Under the pieces are notes generated by a model that saw only the letters and a program-made list of their open reading frames with translations, ran no database searches and had not been told where the DNA came from. The position numbers were made by a program, and so were the translations under genes. Shown piece by piece: positions 45,583-52,886 of a stretch of 61,336 nt of DNA. Position 1 is the first letter of the stretch. Every line of letters starts with the position of its first letter. The stretch is from an uncultured Clostridia bacterium (GTDB lineage Bacteria > Bacillota > Clostridia > TANB77 > CAG-508): contig CAQDYY010000009.1 of the NCBI GenBank assembly GCA_948777935.1, forward strand, positions 1 to 61,336. The letters run 5' to 3'.

Positions 45583-47001
45583 ATGTTTCGCAAATTAAAA
45601 GAAGAGTGTGGAATATTTGGTATATATTCTATGGAAAATGAGACAGAATTAGCAAGCATTACTTGTGCAGGGCTTTCAAGCTTACAACATAGAGGAGAAG
45701 AAGCATGTGGAATTGCAGTAAATAGTGGAGGAGTAGTTTCTTACCATAAAGATGTAGGGCTTGTTTCAAATGTGTTTAAACCACATATAATAGATAGTTT
45801 ACCAAAAGGAAAAATATCAATTGGACATGTTCGTTATTCAACAACAGGGGCACCAAAAAAAGAAAATGCACAACCAATTGTTACAAGATATGCAAAAGGA
45901 AACTTAAGTATTGTTCATAATGGAAACCTTGTAAATGCAATGGATTTAAAAGAAGAATTACAAAATGCAGGAGCTATTTTTAATTCAACAAGTGATACAG
46001 AAGTTATAGCATATCTAATTGCAAGAGAAAGGCTAAAAACCCATTCAGTAGAAGAAGCAATAAAAAATGCAGTAAAATACATAAGAGGAGCATATTCATT
46101 ATTAGTAATGTCATCTAAAAAATTAATTGCTCTAAGAGACCCACAAGGTTTTAGACCATTATGCATGGGAAAACTTGGAGATGACATTGTTTTTGCATCA
46201 GAAAGCTGTGCTTTAGATACTATTGGTGCAGAATTTGTAAGAGATATAGAACCAGGGGAAATGGTAATCGTAACTGATAATAAAGTAACATCTACTTTCT
46301 ATAGTGAAGAAACAAATGATGGATTATGTATTTTTGAATATATTTATTTAGCAAGGCCAGATTCAACAATAGATGGATTAAATGTTCATAAATTTAGAAA
46401 AGAAGTAGGAAAAGCACTAGCAAGACAAGCACCAGTAGATGCAGATATTGTAGCGGGTGTTCCAGACTCTGGAAATGATGCGGCACTTGGATATTCAAAA
46501 GAATCTAAAATACCATATGACATGGTATTTATAAAAAGTAAATATATAGGAAGAACCTTTATCCTTCCAACACAAGCACAAAGAAAAGCAAAAGTAGCAC
46601 TAAAATTAAACCCAATTAAAGAAAATGTAAAAGACAGAAAAATAGTATTAGTAGATGATTCTATTGTAAGAGGTAATACAATTACAAGGATTGTACAAAC
46701 ATTAAAAAAAGCAGGGGCAAAGGAAGTACACTTACGTATAGCATCACCAGCATATACAGATATTTGCTATTTTGGAACAGATGTCGCAGACAAAAAGAGT
46801 TTAATTGCAAATAATAAAACAGTAGAACAAATAAGACAAGAAATAGGAGCAGACTCACTAGAATATTTGAGCATGGAAAGTTTATTAGAAATTGCAAAAA
46901 AATCAAAAAGAGGTGGATTTTGTACAGGATGTTTTACTGGAAAATATCCAATAGAAGTGCCAGATGAAATACAAAAGGAAAGATTTGAAAAAATATTTTA
47001 A
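45583..47001 (+). CDS. purF: Amidophosphoribosyltransferase
   Basis: 472 residues; first committed step of purine synthesis. MFRKLKEECGIFGIYSM shows a short propeptide before the N-terminal nucleophile Cys, as in Bacillus PurF. GHVRYSTTG and HNGNL are glutaminase motifs; VLVDDSIVRGNT is the PRPP loop. C-terminal Cys (GFCTGCFTGKYP) fits the [4Fe-4S] form. GGGAG precedes the ATG. Confidence 0.95.
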   Translation: MFRKLKEECGIFGIYSMENETELASITCAGLSSLQHRGEEACGIAVNSGGVVSYHKDVGLVSNVFKPHIIDSLPKGKISIGHVRYSTTGAPKKENAQPIVTRYAKGNLSIVHNGNLVNAMDLKEELQNAGAIFNSTSDTEVIAYLIARERLKTHSVEEAIKNAVKYIRGAYSLLVMSSKKLIALRDPQGFRPLCMGKLGDDIVFASESCALDTIGAEFVRDIEPGEMVIVTDNKVTSTFYSEETNDGLCIFEYIYLARPDSTIDGLNVHKFRKEVGKALARQAPVDADIVAGVPDSGNDAALGYSKESKIPYDMVFIKSKYIGRTFILPTQAQRKAKVALKLNPIKENVKDRKIVLVDDSIVRGNTITRIVQTLKKAGAKEVHLRIASPAYTDICYFGTDVADKKSLIANNKTVEQIRQEIGADSLEYLSMESLLEIAKKSKRGGFCTGCFTGKYPIEVPDEIQKERFEKIF

Positions 47002-47017
47002 ATTTTGTAAAAATATG

Positions 47018-47046
47018 TTGCAATTTATAGGCAAAAATGGTAGACT
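47018..47046 (+). promoter_or_regulatory. Promoter of pyrG
   Basis: TTGCAA (47018-47023), 17 bp, TAGACT (47041-47046). It sits between purF and pyrG and would start a short leader containing a terminator. Confidence 0.5.
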
Positions 47047-47065
47047 AGATACATAGAGTTAAAGA

Positions 47066-47116
47066 ATAGATTAAAAAAAAACCGATTTTTCAGGAATTTT
47101 TTTAATCTGTTTTTTT
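47066..47116 (+). terminator. Leader terminator before pyrG (possible attenuator)
   Basis: AGATTAAAAAAA pairs with TTTTTTTAATCT, then TTTTTTT. It may simply end purF, or attenuate pyrG; Firmicutes pyrG is known to use CTP-sensitive termination, but the GGGC start needed for that mechanism is not seen. Confidence 0.6.
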
Positions 47117-47141
47117 ATATTCTAAGAAAGAGGTAGGTAAA

Positions 47142-48743
47142 ATGAACACAAAATATGTATTTGTAACAGGAGGAGTTGTATCAGGACTTGGAAAAGGAAT
47201 CACTGCAGCTTCACTTGGAAGATTGCTAAAAAATAGAGGATATAAAGTAACAATCCAAAAATTTGACCCATATATTAATGTAGACCCAGGGACAATGAGC
47301 CCATTTGAGCATGGAGAAGTTTTTGTAACAGATGATGGTGCAGAAACAGACTTAGACTTAGGTCATTATGAACGTTTTGTAGATGAAAACTTAACAAAAA
47401 ATTCTAGTATTACTACTGGAAGAATTTACTCTAATGTAATCGAAAAAGAAAGAAGAGGAGATTACTTAGGAAGAACTGTACAAGTAATACCTCATATTAC
47501 AAACGAAATAAAAGAAAATATATATAGTTTTGAAAATGACGATATAGATGTAGTTATTACAGAAATTGGAGGAACTGTAGGAGATATAGAAGGGCTACCT
47601 TTCTTAGAGGCGATTCGTCAAATTGGGTTGGAAAAAGAACCAGAAGATGTAGCGTATATCCATGTTACTTTATTACCATACATATTTGGCTCAAACGAAA
47701 TAAAATCTAAACCTACACAACATTCCGTAAAAGAACTACAAAGCTTAGGAATTAAGCCAGATATTCTAGTATGTAGAACAGAAACAGACATACCAGAAAG
47801 TGTAAAAGACAAACTAGCTCTATTTTGTAATGTACGTAAAAGCCGTGTTATTCCAAATAAAACAGCAGACAACCTATATGCTGTACCACTAATGCTAGAA
47901 GAAGCAGGTCTTGCAAGAGAAATATGTGAAAAACTACATTTAGATAAAAAAGAACCTAATAATAGCGAATGGGAAAAAATGATTGAAGATATTAGAAAGA
48001 TAGATAATGAAAAAACAGTAAATATTGCAATAGTAGGAAAATATATTCAATTAGAAGATTCATATCTTTCTGTTGCAGAAAGTGTTACACATGCAGGGTT
48101 TGCAAACCATGTTAAAACAAAAGTTACATTTATAGATTCGGAAACTGTTACTAAAGATAATGCTAAAGAAATACTACAGGGACTAGATGGAATAATTGTA
48201 CCTGGTGGTTTTGGAAACCGCGGAATAGAAGGAAAAATTCAAACAATACGTTATGCAAGAGAAAATAACATACCATTTTTAGGAATTTGTCTTGGTATGC
48301 AAATGGCAGTTGTAGAATTTGCAAGAGATGTATTAGGAATACAAGATGCAAATTCAGCAGAATTTGATGAAATCTGTAAAAATGCAGTTATTCATATTAT
48401 GGATGACCAAATAGGAATTGACAAAAAAGGTGGAACTATGAGACTTGGAGCATATCCATGCAAAATAAAAGAAGGAACTTTAGCATATAATATTTATGAA
48501 AAAACAGATATATCAGAAAGACATAGGCATCGTTTTGAATTTAATAATGATTATAAAGAACAAATTGAAAATGCTGGAATGATATGTTCAGGAACTTCAC
48601 CAGATGGGAGATTAGTAGAAATTGTAGAAATCCCATCACATAAATTCTTCATAGCAGGACAATTCCATCCAGAATTCAAATCAAGACCAAATCGCCCAGC
48701 ACCATTATTTAAAGCATTAGTAAAAGCTGCAAAAGGAGAATAA
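47142..48743 (+). CDS. pyrG: CTP synthase
   Basis: 533 residues; UTP to CTP with glutamine. The synthase domain begins KYVFVTGGVVSGLGKGITAA (P-loop), with DPYINVDPGTMSPFEHGEVFV; the glutaminase domain has FLGICLGMQ (nucleophile Cys) and the final His-Glu in FHPEFKSRP. AGAGGTAGGT before the ATG. Confidence 0.96.
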   Translation: MNTKYVFVTGGVVSGLGKGITAASLGRLLKNRGYKVTIQKFDPYINVDPGTMSPFEHGEVFVTDDGAETDLDLGHYERFVDENLTKNSSITTGRIYSNVIEKERRGDYLGRTVQVIPHITNEIKENIYSFENDDIDVVITEIGGTVGDIEGLPFLEAIRQIGLEKEPEDVAYIHVTLLPYIFGSNEIKSKPTQHSVKELQSLGIKPDILVCRTETDIPESVKDKLALFCNVRKSRVIPNKTADNLYAVPLMLEEAGLAREICEKLHLDKKEPNNSEWEKMIEDIRKIDNEKTVNIAIVGKYIQLEDSYLSVAESVTHAGFANHVKTKVTFIDSETVTKDNAKEILQGLDGIIVPGGFGNRGIEGKIQTIRYARENNIPFLGICLGMQMAVVEFARDVLGIQDANSAEFDEICKNAVIHIMDDQIGIDKKGGTMRLGAYPCKIKEGTLAYNIYEKTDISERHRHRFEFNNDYKEQIENAGMICSGTSPDGRLVEIVEIPSHKFFIAGQFHPEFKSRPNRPAPLFKALVKAAKGE

Positions 48744-48751
48744 GAGTATAT

Positions 48752-48792
48752 AAAAATAAATGTACTAGAAATATTGGTGCATTTATTTTTGT
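48752..48792 (+). terminator. Terminator of pyrG
   Basis: AAAATAAATG...CATTTATTTT stem with trailing Ts. Confidence 0.8.
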
Positions 48793-48971
48793 ATGAAAAG
48801 AAGAAACAGTAGAAAATGTCGAAATTTGATGAACGAAAAAGCTTGACTAATAAAAATATATGTAATATTCTAAATGTATATTTTTTCTAAATTAATTATA
48901 AACCTGTAATTAATTTTTCCAAAATATTGAAAATAATTTAAATGCCTGCTATAATAAAGGAGGTGAACAAT

Positions 48972-49235
48972 TTGCCAATAATTTCACAATTTTATGGAAT
49001 AATAGTTATGATGTTCTTTGAAGGAGAAAGGCATCATATACCACATATACATATAGACTATGCAGAGTATAGTTGTGTATTTGATTTTGATGGAAATATA
49101 ATAAAAGGTAATATTCCTAAAAAGCAAGAAAAATTAGTTCAAGCTTGGATAGAGATTCATAAATGCGAGTTACAAGAACTTTGGAAATTAGCTAAAGATA
49201 AAAAGAAAATATTTAAAATAAAACCATTAAGTTAA
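48972..49235 (+). CDS. DUF4160 domain protein
   Basis: 87 residues from TTG 48972, chosen because AAAGGAGGTG stands before it and MPIISQFYGIIVMMFFEGE is the usual DUF4160 start (MPTISxFYGI). HHIPHIHIDYAEY is the family's His-rich motif. An upstream in-frame ATG at 48942 would precede the ribosome binding site. DUF4160-DUF2442 pairs occur widely and are suspected toxin-antitoxin-like modules. Confidence 0.85.
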   Translation: MPIISQFYGIIVMMFFEGERHHIPHIHIDYAEYSCVFDFDGNIIKGNIPKKQEKLVQAWIEIHKCELQELWKLAKDKKKIFKIKPLS

Positions 49236-49254
49236 AATATTAGGGGGGAGAAGA

Positions 49255-49503
49255 GTGAATATGGAACCAAGACCAATACAAGTAAAGGCATTAGAAAATT
49301 ATAAGATATATTTAAAATTTGAAACAGGAGAAGAAAAAATATATGATATGAAAATGTTGATAAAAAAGTATCCATTTTATAGTAAATTAAAGGAGGAAAC
49401 ATATTTCAAAAACGTTAAGACAAGAGGATGTACGATTGAATGGGAAAATGGAGAAGATGTAGCACCAGAGCTTTTGTATAATGATAGTGTATTGATTAGA
49501 TAA
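49255..49503 (+). CDS. DUF2442 domain protein
   Basis: 82 residues: KALENYKIYLKFETGEEKIYDMKMLI... GCTIEWENGEDVAPELLY is the DUF2442 pattern. GGGGAG lies before both the GTG at 49255 and the ATG at 49261. Downstream partner of the DUF4160 gene, 19 bp apart. Confidence 0.85.
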   Translation: MNMEPRPIQVKALENYKIYLKFETGEEKIYDMKMLIKKYPFYSKLKEETYFKNVKTRGCTIEWENGEDVAPELLYNDSVLIR

Positions 49504-49513
49504 AGTAATAATA

Positions 49514-49552
49514 TAAAAAAATACTCATACAATGGTATGAGTATTTTTTTTA
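49514..49552 (+). terminator. Terminator of the DUF4160-DUF2442 unit
   Basis: AAAAATACTCATAC/GTATGAGTATTTTT stem with T run. Confidence 0.9.
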
Positions 49553-49558
49553 TTCTAG

Positions 49559-49645
49559 GAAAGTTATCCCAGTGGGATAACTTTCTGTAGAAGATAAATA
49601 TGGCGGAATTTAGATTTTGTAGCAGTTTCCACTGCGTACAAAATC
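49559..49645. repeat. Two consecutive hairpins
   Basis: GAAAGTTATCCC-AGT-GGGATAACTTTC (perfect 12 bp, 49559-49585) and AGATTTTGTA...TACAAAATCT (about 49612-49642). They fill the space between the DUF2442 terminator and the groESL promoter. Confidence 0.7.
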
Positions 49646-49692
49646 TTAGTTACGGTTTTTTGTGAAATTTATGTGAAATTTAGCAAACGGTA

Positions 49693-49749
49693 TTGACAAT
49701 TGCTAATAAAAGGTATAAATTATTAGCAGTCAAACAAAAAGAGTGCTAA
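49693..49749 (+). promoter_or_regulatory. groESL promoter with CIRCE operator
   Basis: TTGACA at 49693 and TATAAA near 49714, then CIRCE at 49723-49749: TTAGCAGTC, 9 bp, GAGTGCTAA (one mismatch to the consensus inverted repeat). The HrcA repressor binds CIRCE, so the operon should be heat-inducible; hrcA is not in the window. Confidence 0.92.
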
Positions 49750-49798
49750 TAACAATTTATGTTATAAACATTCCAAAATTTTTAAGGAGGTAATATAA

Positions 49799-50080
49799 AT
49801 GTTAAAACCATTACAAGACAGAATTGTAATCAAAATGATGGAAAGTGAAGAAACTACAAAAAGTGGAATTATTTTATCTGCTAGTAGTAAAGAAAAACCA
49901 CAAATAGCAGAAGTAATTGCAGTAGGACCAGGTCTAAAACAAGATGGAAAATTAATTGAGCCAGAAGTAAAAAAAGGAGACAAAGTAGTTGTTAGTAAAT
50001 ACTCTGGAACAGAAGTAAAATACGAAGGAGAAGAATTAATTATAGTAAGAGAAAGTGACATCTTAGCAGTAGTTGAATAA
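49799..50080 (+). CDS. groES: Co-chaperonin GroES
   Basis: 93 residues: LKPLQDRIVIKMMESEETTKSGIILSAS (mobile loop) and KKGDKVVVSKYSGTEVKYEGEELIIVRESDILAVVE. Seven-fold lid of GroEL. AAGGAGG precedes the ATG. First gene of the operon. Confidence 0.97.
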   Translation: MLKPLQDRIVIKMMESEETTKSGIILSASSKEKPQIAEVIAVGPGLKQDGKLIEPEVKKGDKVVVSKYSGTEVKYEGEELIIVRESDILAVVE

Positions 50081-50084
50081 AGAT

Positions 50085-50137
50085 GTAGGGGCATCGTCCA
50101 AAGGGAATACATCGTAGGACATGACACCACTGTGCCC
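50085..50137 (+). repeat. Dispersed repeat family D, copy 3
   Basis: GTAGGGGCATCGT...GACATGACACCACTGTGCCC with a diverged middle, in the groES-groEL gap. It would be transcribed in the groESL mRNA. Confidence 0.8.
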
Positions 50138-50182
50138 AATAAAATTATGATTAGAAAAATATGAAAGAAAGGATGATTATAA

Positions 50183-51817
50183 ATGGCAAAAGAAATTAAA
50201 TATGGCGAAGAAGCCAGAAAAAAACTATTAGATGGGGTAAACCAATTAGCAGATACAGTAAAGGTTACACTAGGCCCAAAAGGAAGAAATGTAGTATTAG
50301 ACAAAAGCTTTGGAGCACCACTTATTACAAATGATGGTGTAACAATTGCAAAAGAAATAGAATTAGAAGACCCATATGAAAACATGGGAGCAAGGCTTGT
50401 AAAAGAAGTATCTACAAAGACAAATGATGTAGCAGGAGATGGAACAACAACAGCTACAGTTTTAGCACAAAGCATGATAAAAGAAGGTGTAAAAAATGTA
50501 GCAGCAGGTGGAGATCCAATGGCAATAAAACGTGGAATAGATGAAGCAGTAAAAGTTGCAGTAGAAGAATTAAAAACAATTAGCTCTACTGTAAATGGAA
50601 AAGAAGATATTGCAAGAGTTGCAACTATATCTGCAAATAACCAAGAAATAGGAACTCTAATTGCAGACGCAATGGAAAAAGTTTCAAAAGATGGAGTAAT
50701 CACAATAGAAGAATCAAAAACATCAAGCACATATGTAGATGTAGTAGAAGGAATGCAATTTGATAAAGGATATGTATCTCCATATATGGCAACAGATACA
50801 GAAAAAATGGAAGCAATAATGGATAACCCATATATATTAATTACAGACAAAAAAATCAGTAATATACAAGAAATATTACCATTACTAGAAAGCCTAATGC
50901 AATCATCAGGAAAACTAGTAATTATCTGTGATGATATTGAAGGAGAAGCATTATCTACTTTAATACTAAACAAACTAAGAGGAGTATTAAATGTAGTAGC
51001 AGTAAAGGCACCAGGTTATGGCGATAGAAGAAAAGAAATGTTAGAAGATATAGCAATTCTAACAGGTGGAGAAGTAATCACATCAGATTTAGGACTAGAA
51101 TTAAAAGATACAACAATAGAACAATTAGGTAGAGCAAGACAAGTAAAAGTTCAAAAAGAAAATACAATTATTGTAGATGGTTCAGGAGATAAAGAAAAAA
51201 TAGCAGAAAGAGTAAAACAAATAAGAGCACAGCTTGCAGAAACTACAAGTGAATATGATACAGAGAAACTACAAGAAAGACTTGCTAAAATTGCAGGTGG
51301 TGTAGCAGTAATTCAAGTAGGAGCTGCAACAGAAGTAGAAATGAAAGAAAAGAAACTAAGAATAGAAGATGCTTTATCTGCAACACGTGCGGCAGTAGAA
51401 GAAGGTATTGTTGCAGGTGGTGGAACTGCATATGTTAATATTAGTAAAAAAGTAGAAGAAGTAGCACATAACCTAAAAGATGATGAAAAACTAGGAGCAA
51501 GAATCGTATTAAGAGCATTAGAAGAGCCAATTAAACAAATTGCAACTAATGCAGGATTAGAACCAGCAGTAATCTTAGAAAAAGTAAAAAATAGTGATAC
51601 AGGAATTGGATTTGATGCAGCAAATAACAACTATGTAGATATGAAAAAAGTTGGTATTGTAGACCCAACAAAAGTAACAAGAAGTGCACTTCAAAATGCG
51701 GCAAGCATTGCATCAATGGTACTTACAACAGAAAGTATTGTAACAGACAAAAAAGAAGAAAAATCATGTAGTTGTGGACATGATGACATGCAAGCAGGAA
51801 TGAGTGGAATGTACTAA
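50183..51817 (+). CDS. groEL: Chaperonin GroEL
   Basis: 544 residues; ATP-driven folding cage. KEIKYGEEARKKLLDGVNQLADTVKVTLGPKGRNVV, DGTTTATVLAQ (nucleotide), and ALSATRAAVEEGIVAGGGTA. The C-terminal tail is SCSCGHDDMQAGMSGMY in place of the usual GGM repeats; the Cys-x-Cys-Gly-His is unusual. AAAGGATG before the ATG. 102 bp after groES, with repeat D in the gap. Confidence 0.97.
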   Translation: MAKEIKYGEEARKKLLDGVNQLADTVKVTLGPKGRNVVLDKSFGAPLITNDGVTIAKEIELEDPYENMGARLVKEVSTKTNDVAGDGTTTATVLAQSMIKEGVKNVAAGGDPMAIKRGIDEAVKVAVEELKTISSTVNGKEDIARVATISANNQEIGTLIADAMEKVSKDGVITIEESKTSSTYVDVVEGMQFDKGYVSPYMATDTEKMEAIMDNPYILITDKKISNIQEILPLLESLMQSSGKLVIICDDIEGEALSTLILNKLRGVLNVVAVKAPGYGDRRKEMLEDIAILTGGEVITSDLGLELKDTTIEQLGRARQVKVQKENTIIVDGSGDKEKIAERVKQIRAQLAETTSEYDTEKLQERLAKIAGGVAVIQVGAATEVEMKEKKLRIEDALSATRAAVEEGIVAGGGTAYVNISKKVEEVAHNLKDDEKLGARIVLRALEEPIKQIATNAGLEPAVILEKVKNSDTGIGFDAANNNYVDMKKVGIVDPTKVTRSALQNAASIASMVLTTESIVTDKKEEKSCSCGHDDMQAGMSGMY

Positions 51818-51842
51818 GCTAGAAATTAGATATTAGAAAATA

Positions 51843-51870
51843 GAGCAATTTTTTGAATTGCTCTATTTTT
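51843..51870 (+). terminator. Terminator of groESL
   Basis: GAGCAATT...AATTGCTC stem followed by Ts. Confidence 0.85.
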
Positions 51871-51907
51871 GTAGGGGCGATTTTAATCGCCCGCATGGCA
51901 AAGCTTC
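51871..51907. repeat. Short palindromic repeat A, second copy
   Basis: TGTAGGGGCGATTTTAATCGCCC then GCATGGCAAAGC, as at 42951. Confidence 0.8.
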
Positions 51908-51918
51908 TAATATCTAGC

Positions 51919-52062
51919 CTAGCAACATCCGCCACAACCTCCGCCGAAGCCGTTACCACCGCAACAGCAGCAAAGTACTAATATAATTACTATAATCCAA
52001 ATGCAGTTGTCTCCACCGAAACCGCAGCCGCATCCACATCCGCAACCTCTATTCTCTGGCAT
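51919..52062 (-). CDS. Gly/Cys-rich tiny membrane protein (YjcZ-like)
   Basis: 47 residues: MPENRGCGCGCGCGFGGDNC, a membrane stretch IWIIVIILVLCCCC, then GGNGFGGGCGGCC. Like the YjcZ/sporulation tiny membrane peptides of Bacillaceae but far richer in Cys (13). AAAGGGGGG stands before the ATG at 52062. Many Gly codons follow TGC or GGC, giving out-of-frame CGG but none in frame. Confidence 0.75.
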   Translation of the reverse strand: MPENRGCGCGCGCGFGGDNCIWIIVIILVLCCCCGGNGFGGGCGGCC

Positions 52063-52269
52063 AAATATTCCCCCCTTTCAAATTAACTAATGTACTTATC
52101 TGTTTTAAGGGCAAGAAAACTTTTAAATCTCCCTATAAAGAACGTAAGCTTTTCTGTTCTTTAGTATGATATATACTATTCTAATAACAAAAAAAGTGTT
52201 ACAAAATACTTGCATAAAAATTTAAGATATGTTAATATACCTATATGACAAATGAAGGAGGTGAAAAAT

Positions 52270-52680
52270 ATGGATGAAAAATTAGCTGAAAAAATATTAA
52301 ATAAGATTGATTCACTACAAACAAATATAATGGGGGAAATTAGTGAATTAAAAGCAAATCAAGCAAAACTAGAGGCAAATCAAGAAGAACTAAAAGCAAA
52401 CCAAGAAAAATTAAGTGCAAGTCAAGAGGAACTAAAGGCAAATCAAATAGTAATGCAATATGAGATTAGTGACTTAAAAGCAGGTCAAGCTATAATGCAA
52501 GACGAAATTAAAAGCATTAAAAGGGGACAAACTGTAATATTACGTAGTGTTACACAGATGAAAAAAGATATAATTGGGCTAAAACATACTGTAAAACATC
52601 TTGATGAAAGAGTTGATGCAGTTTTAATGGATGTAGAAACAATAGATGAAAAAACTGAAAGTTTAAAAATGGTTCAATAG
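52270..52680 (+). CDS. Coiled-coil protein with repeated ELKANQEK units
   Basis: 136 residues, nearly all coiled coil. About five 7-residue units of type ELKANQE/KLEANQE follow each other from residue 23, then a basic segment (IKRGQTVILRSVTQMKKDIIGLKHTVKHLDERVDAV). Not a named family. AAGGAGGTG 5 nt before ATG 52270 fixes the start. It may be a structural or tail-fibre-like oligomer; role unknown. Confidence 0.65.
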   Translation: MDEKLAEKILNKIDSLQTNIMGEISELKANQAKLEANQEELKANQEKLSASQEELKANQIVMQYEISDLKAGQAIMQDEIKSIKRGQTVILRSVTQMKKDIIGLKHTVKHLDERVDAVLMDVETIDEKTESLKMVQ

Positions 52681-52697
52681 TTTAAAAATCTAAATAG

Positions 52698-52730
52698 CTA
52701 AAAACGGCTAAGGGGGCTCGTTTTTTAGTT
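52698..52730 (+). terminator. Terminator-like hairpin
   Basis: CTAAAAACG pairs with CGTTTTTTAG around GCTAAGGGGGCT; weak T run. Confidence 0.6.
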
Positions 52731-52886
52731 CATATAAACATTTACTAATAGTAAATATATTCAATATAAAATTCAAAAAAATTAATTCTAAAAATTCAAG
52801 AAATTATTACAAAAAACTATACAAAAAAATGATAATAAATGATATAATCCATAGAAGAAAGAAATAGAAAGAAGAGGAACTTTTAT

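Noticed and set aside
49762..50973. 403-residue minus-strand frame across groES-groEL
   Set aside because: Antisense shadow of groES and groEL with no start site or protein-like pattern.
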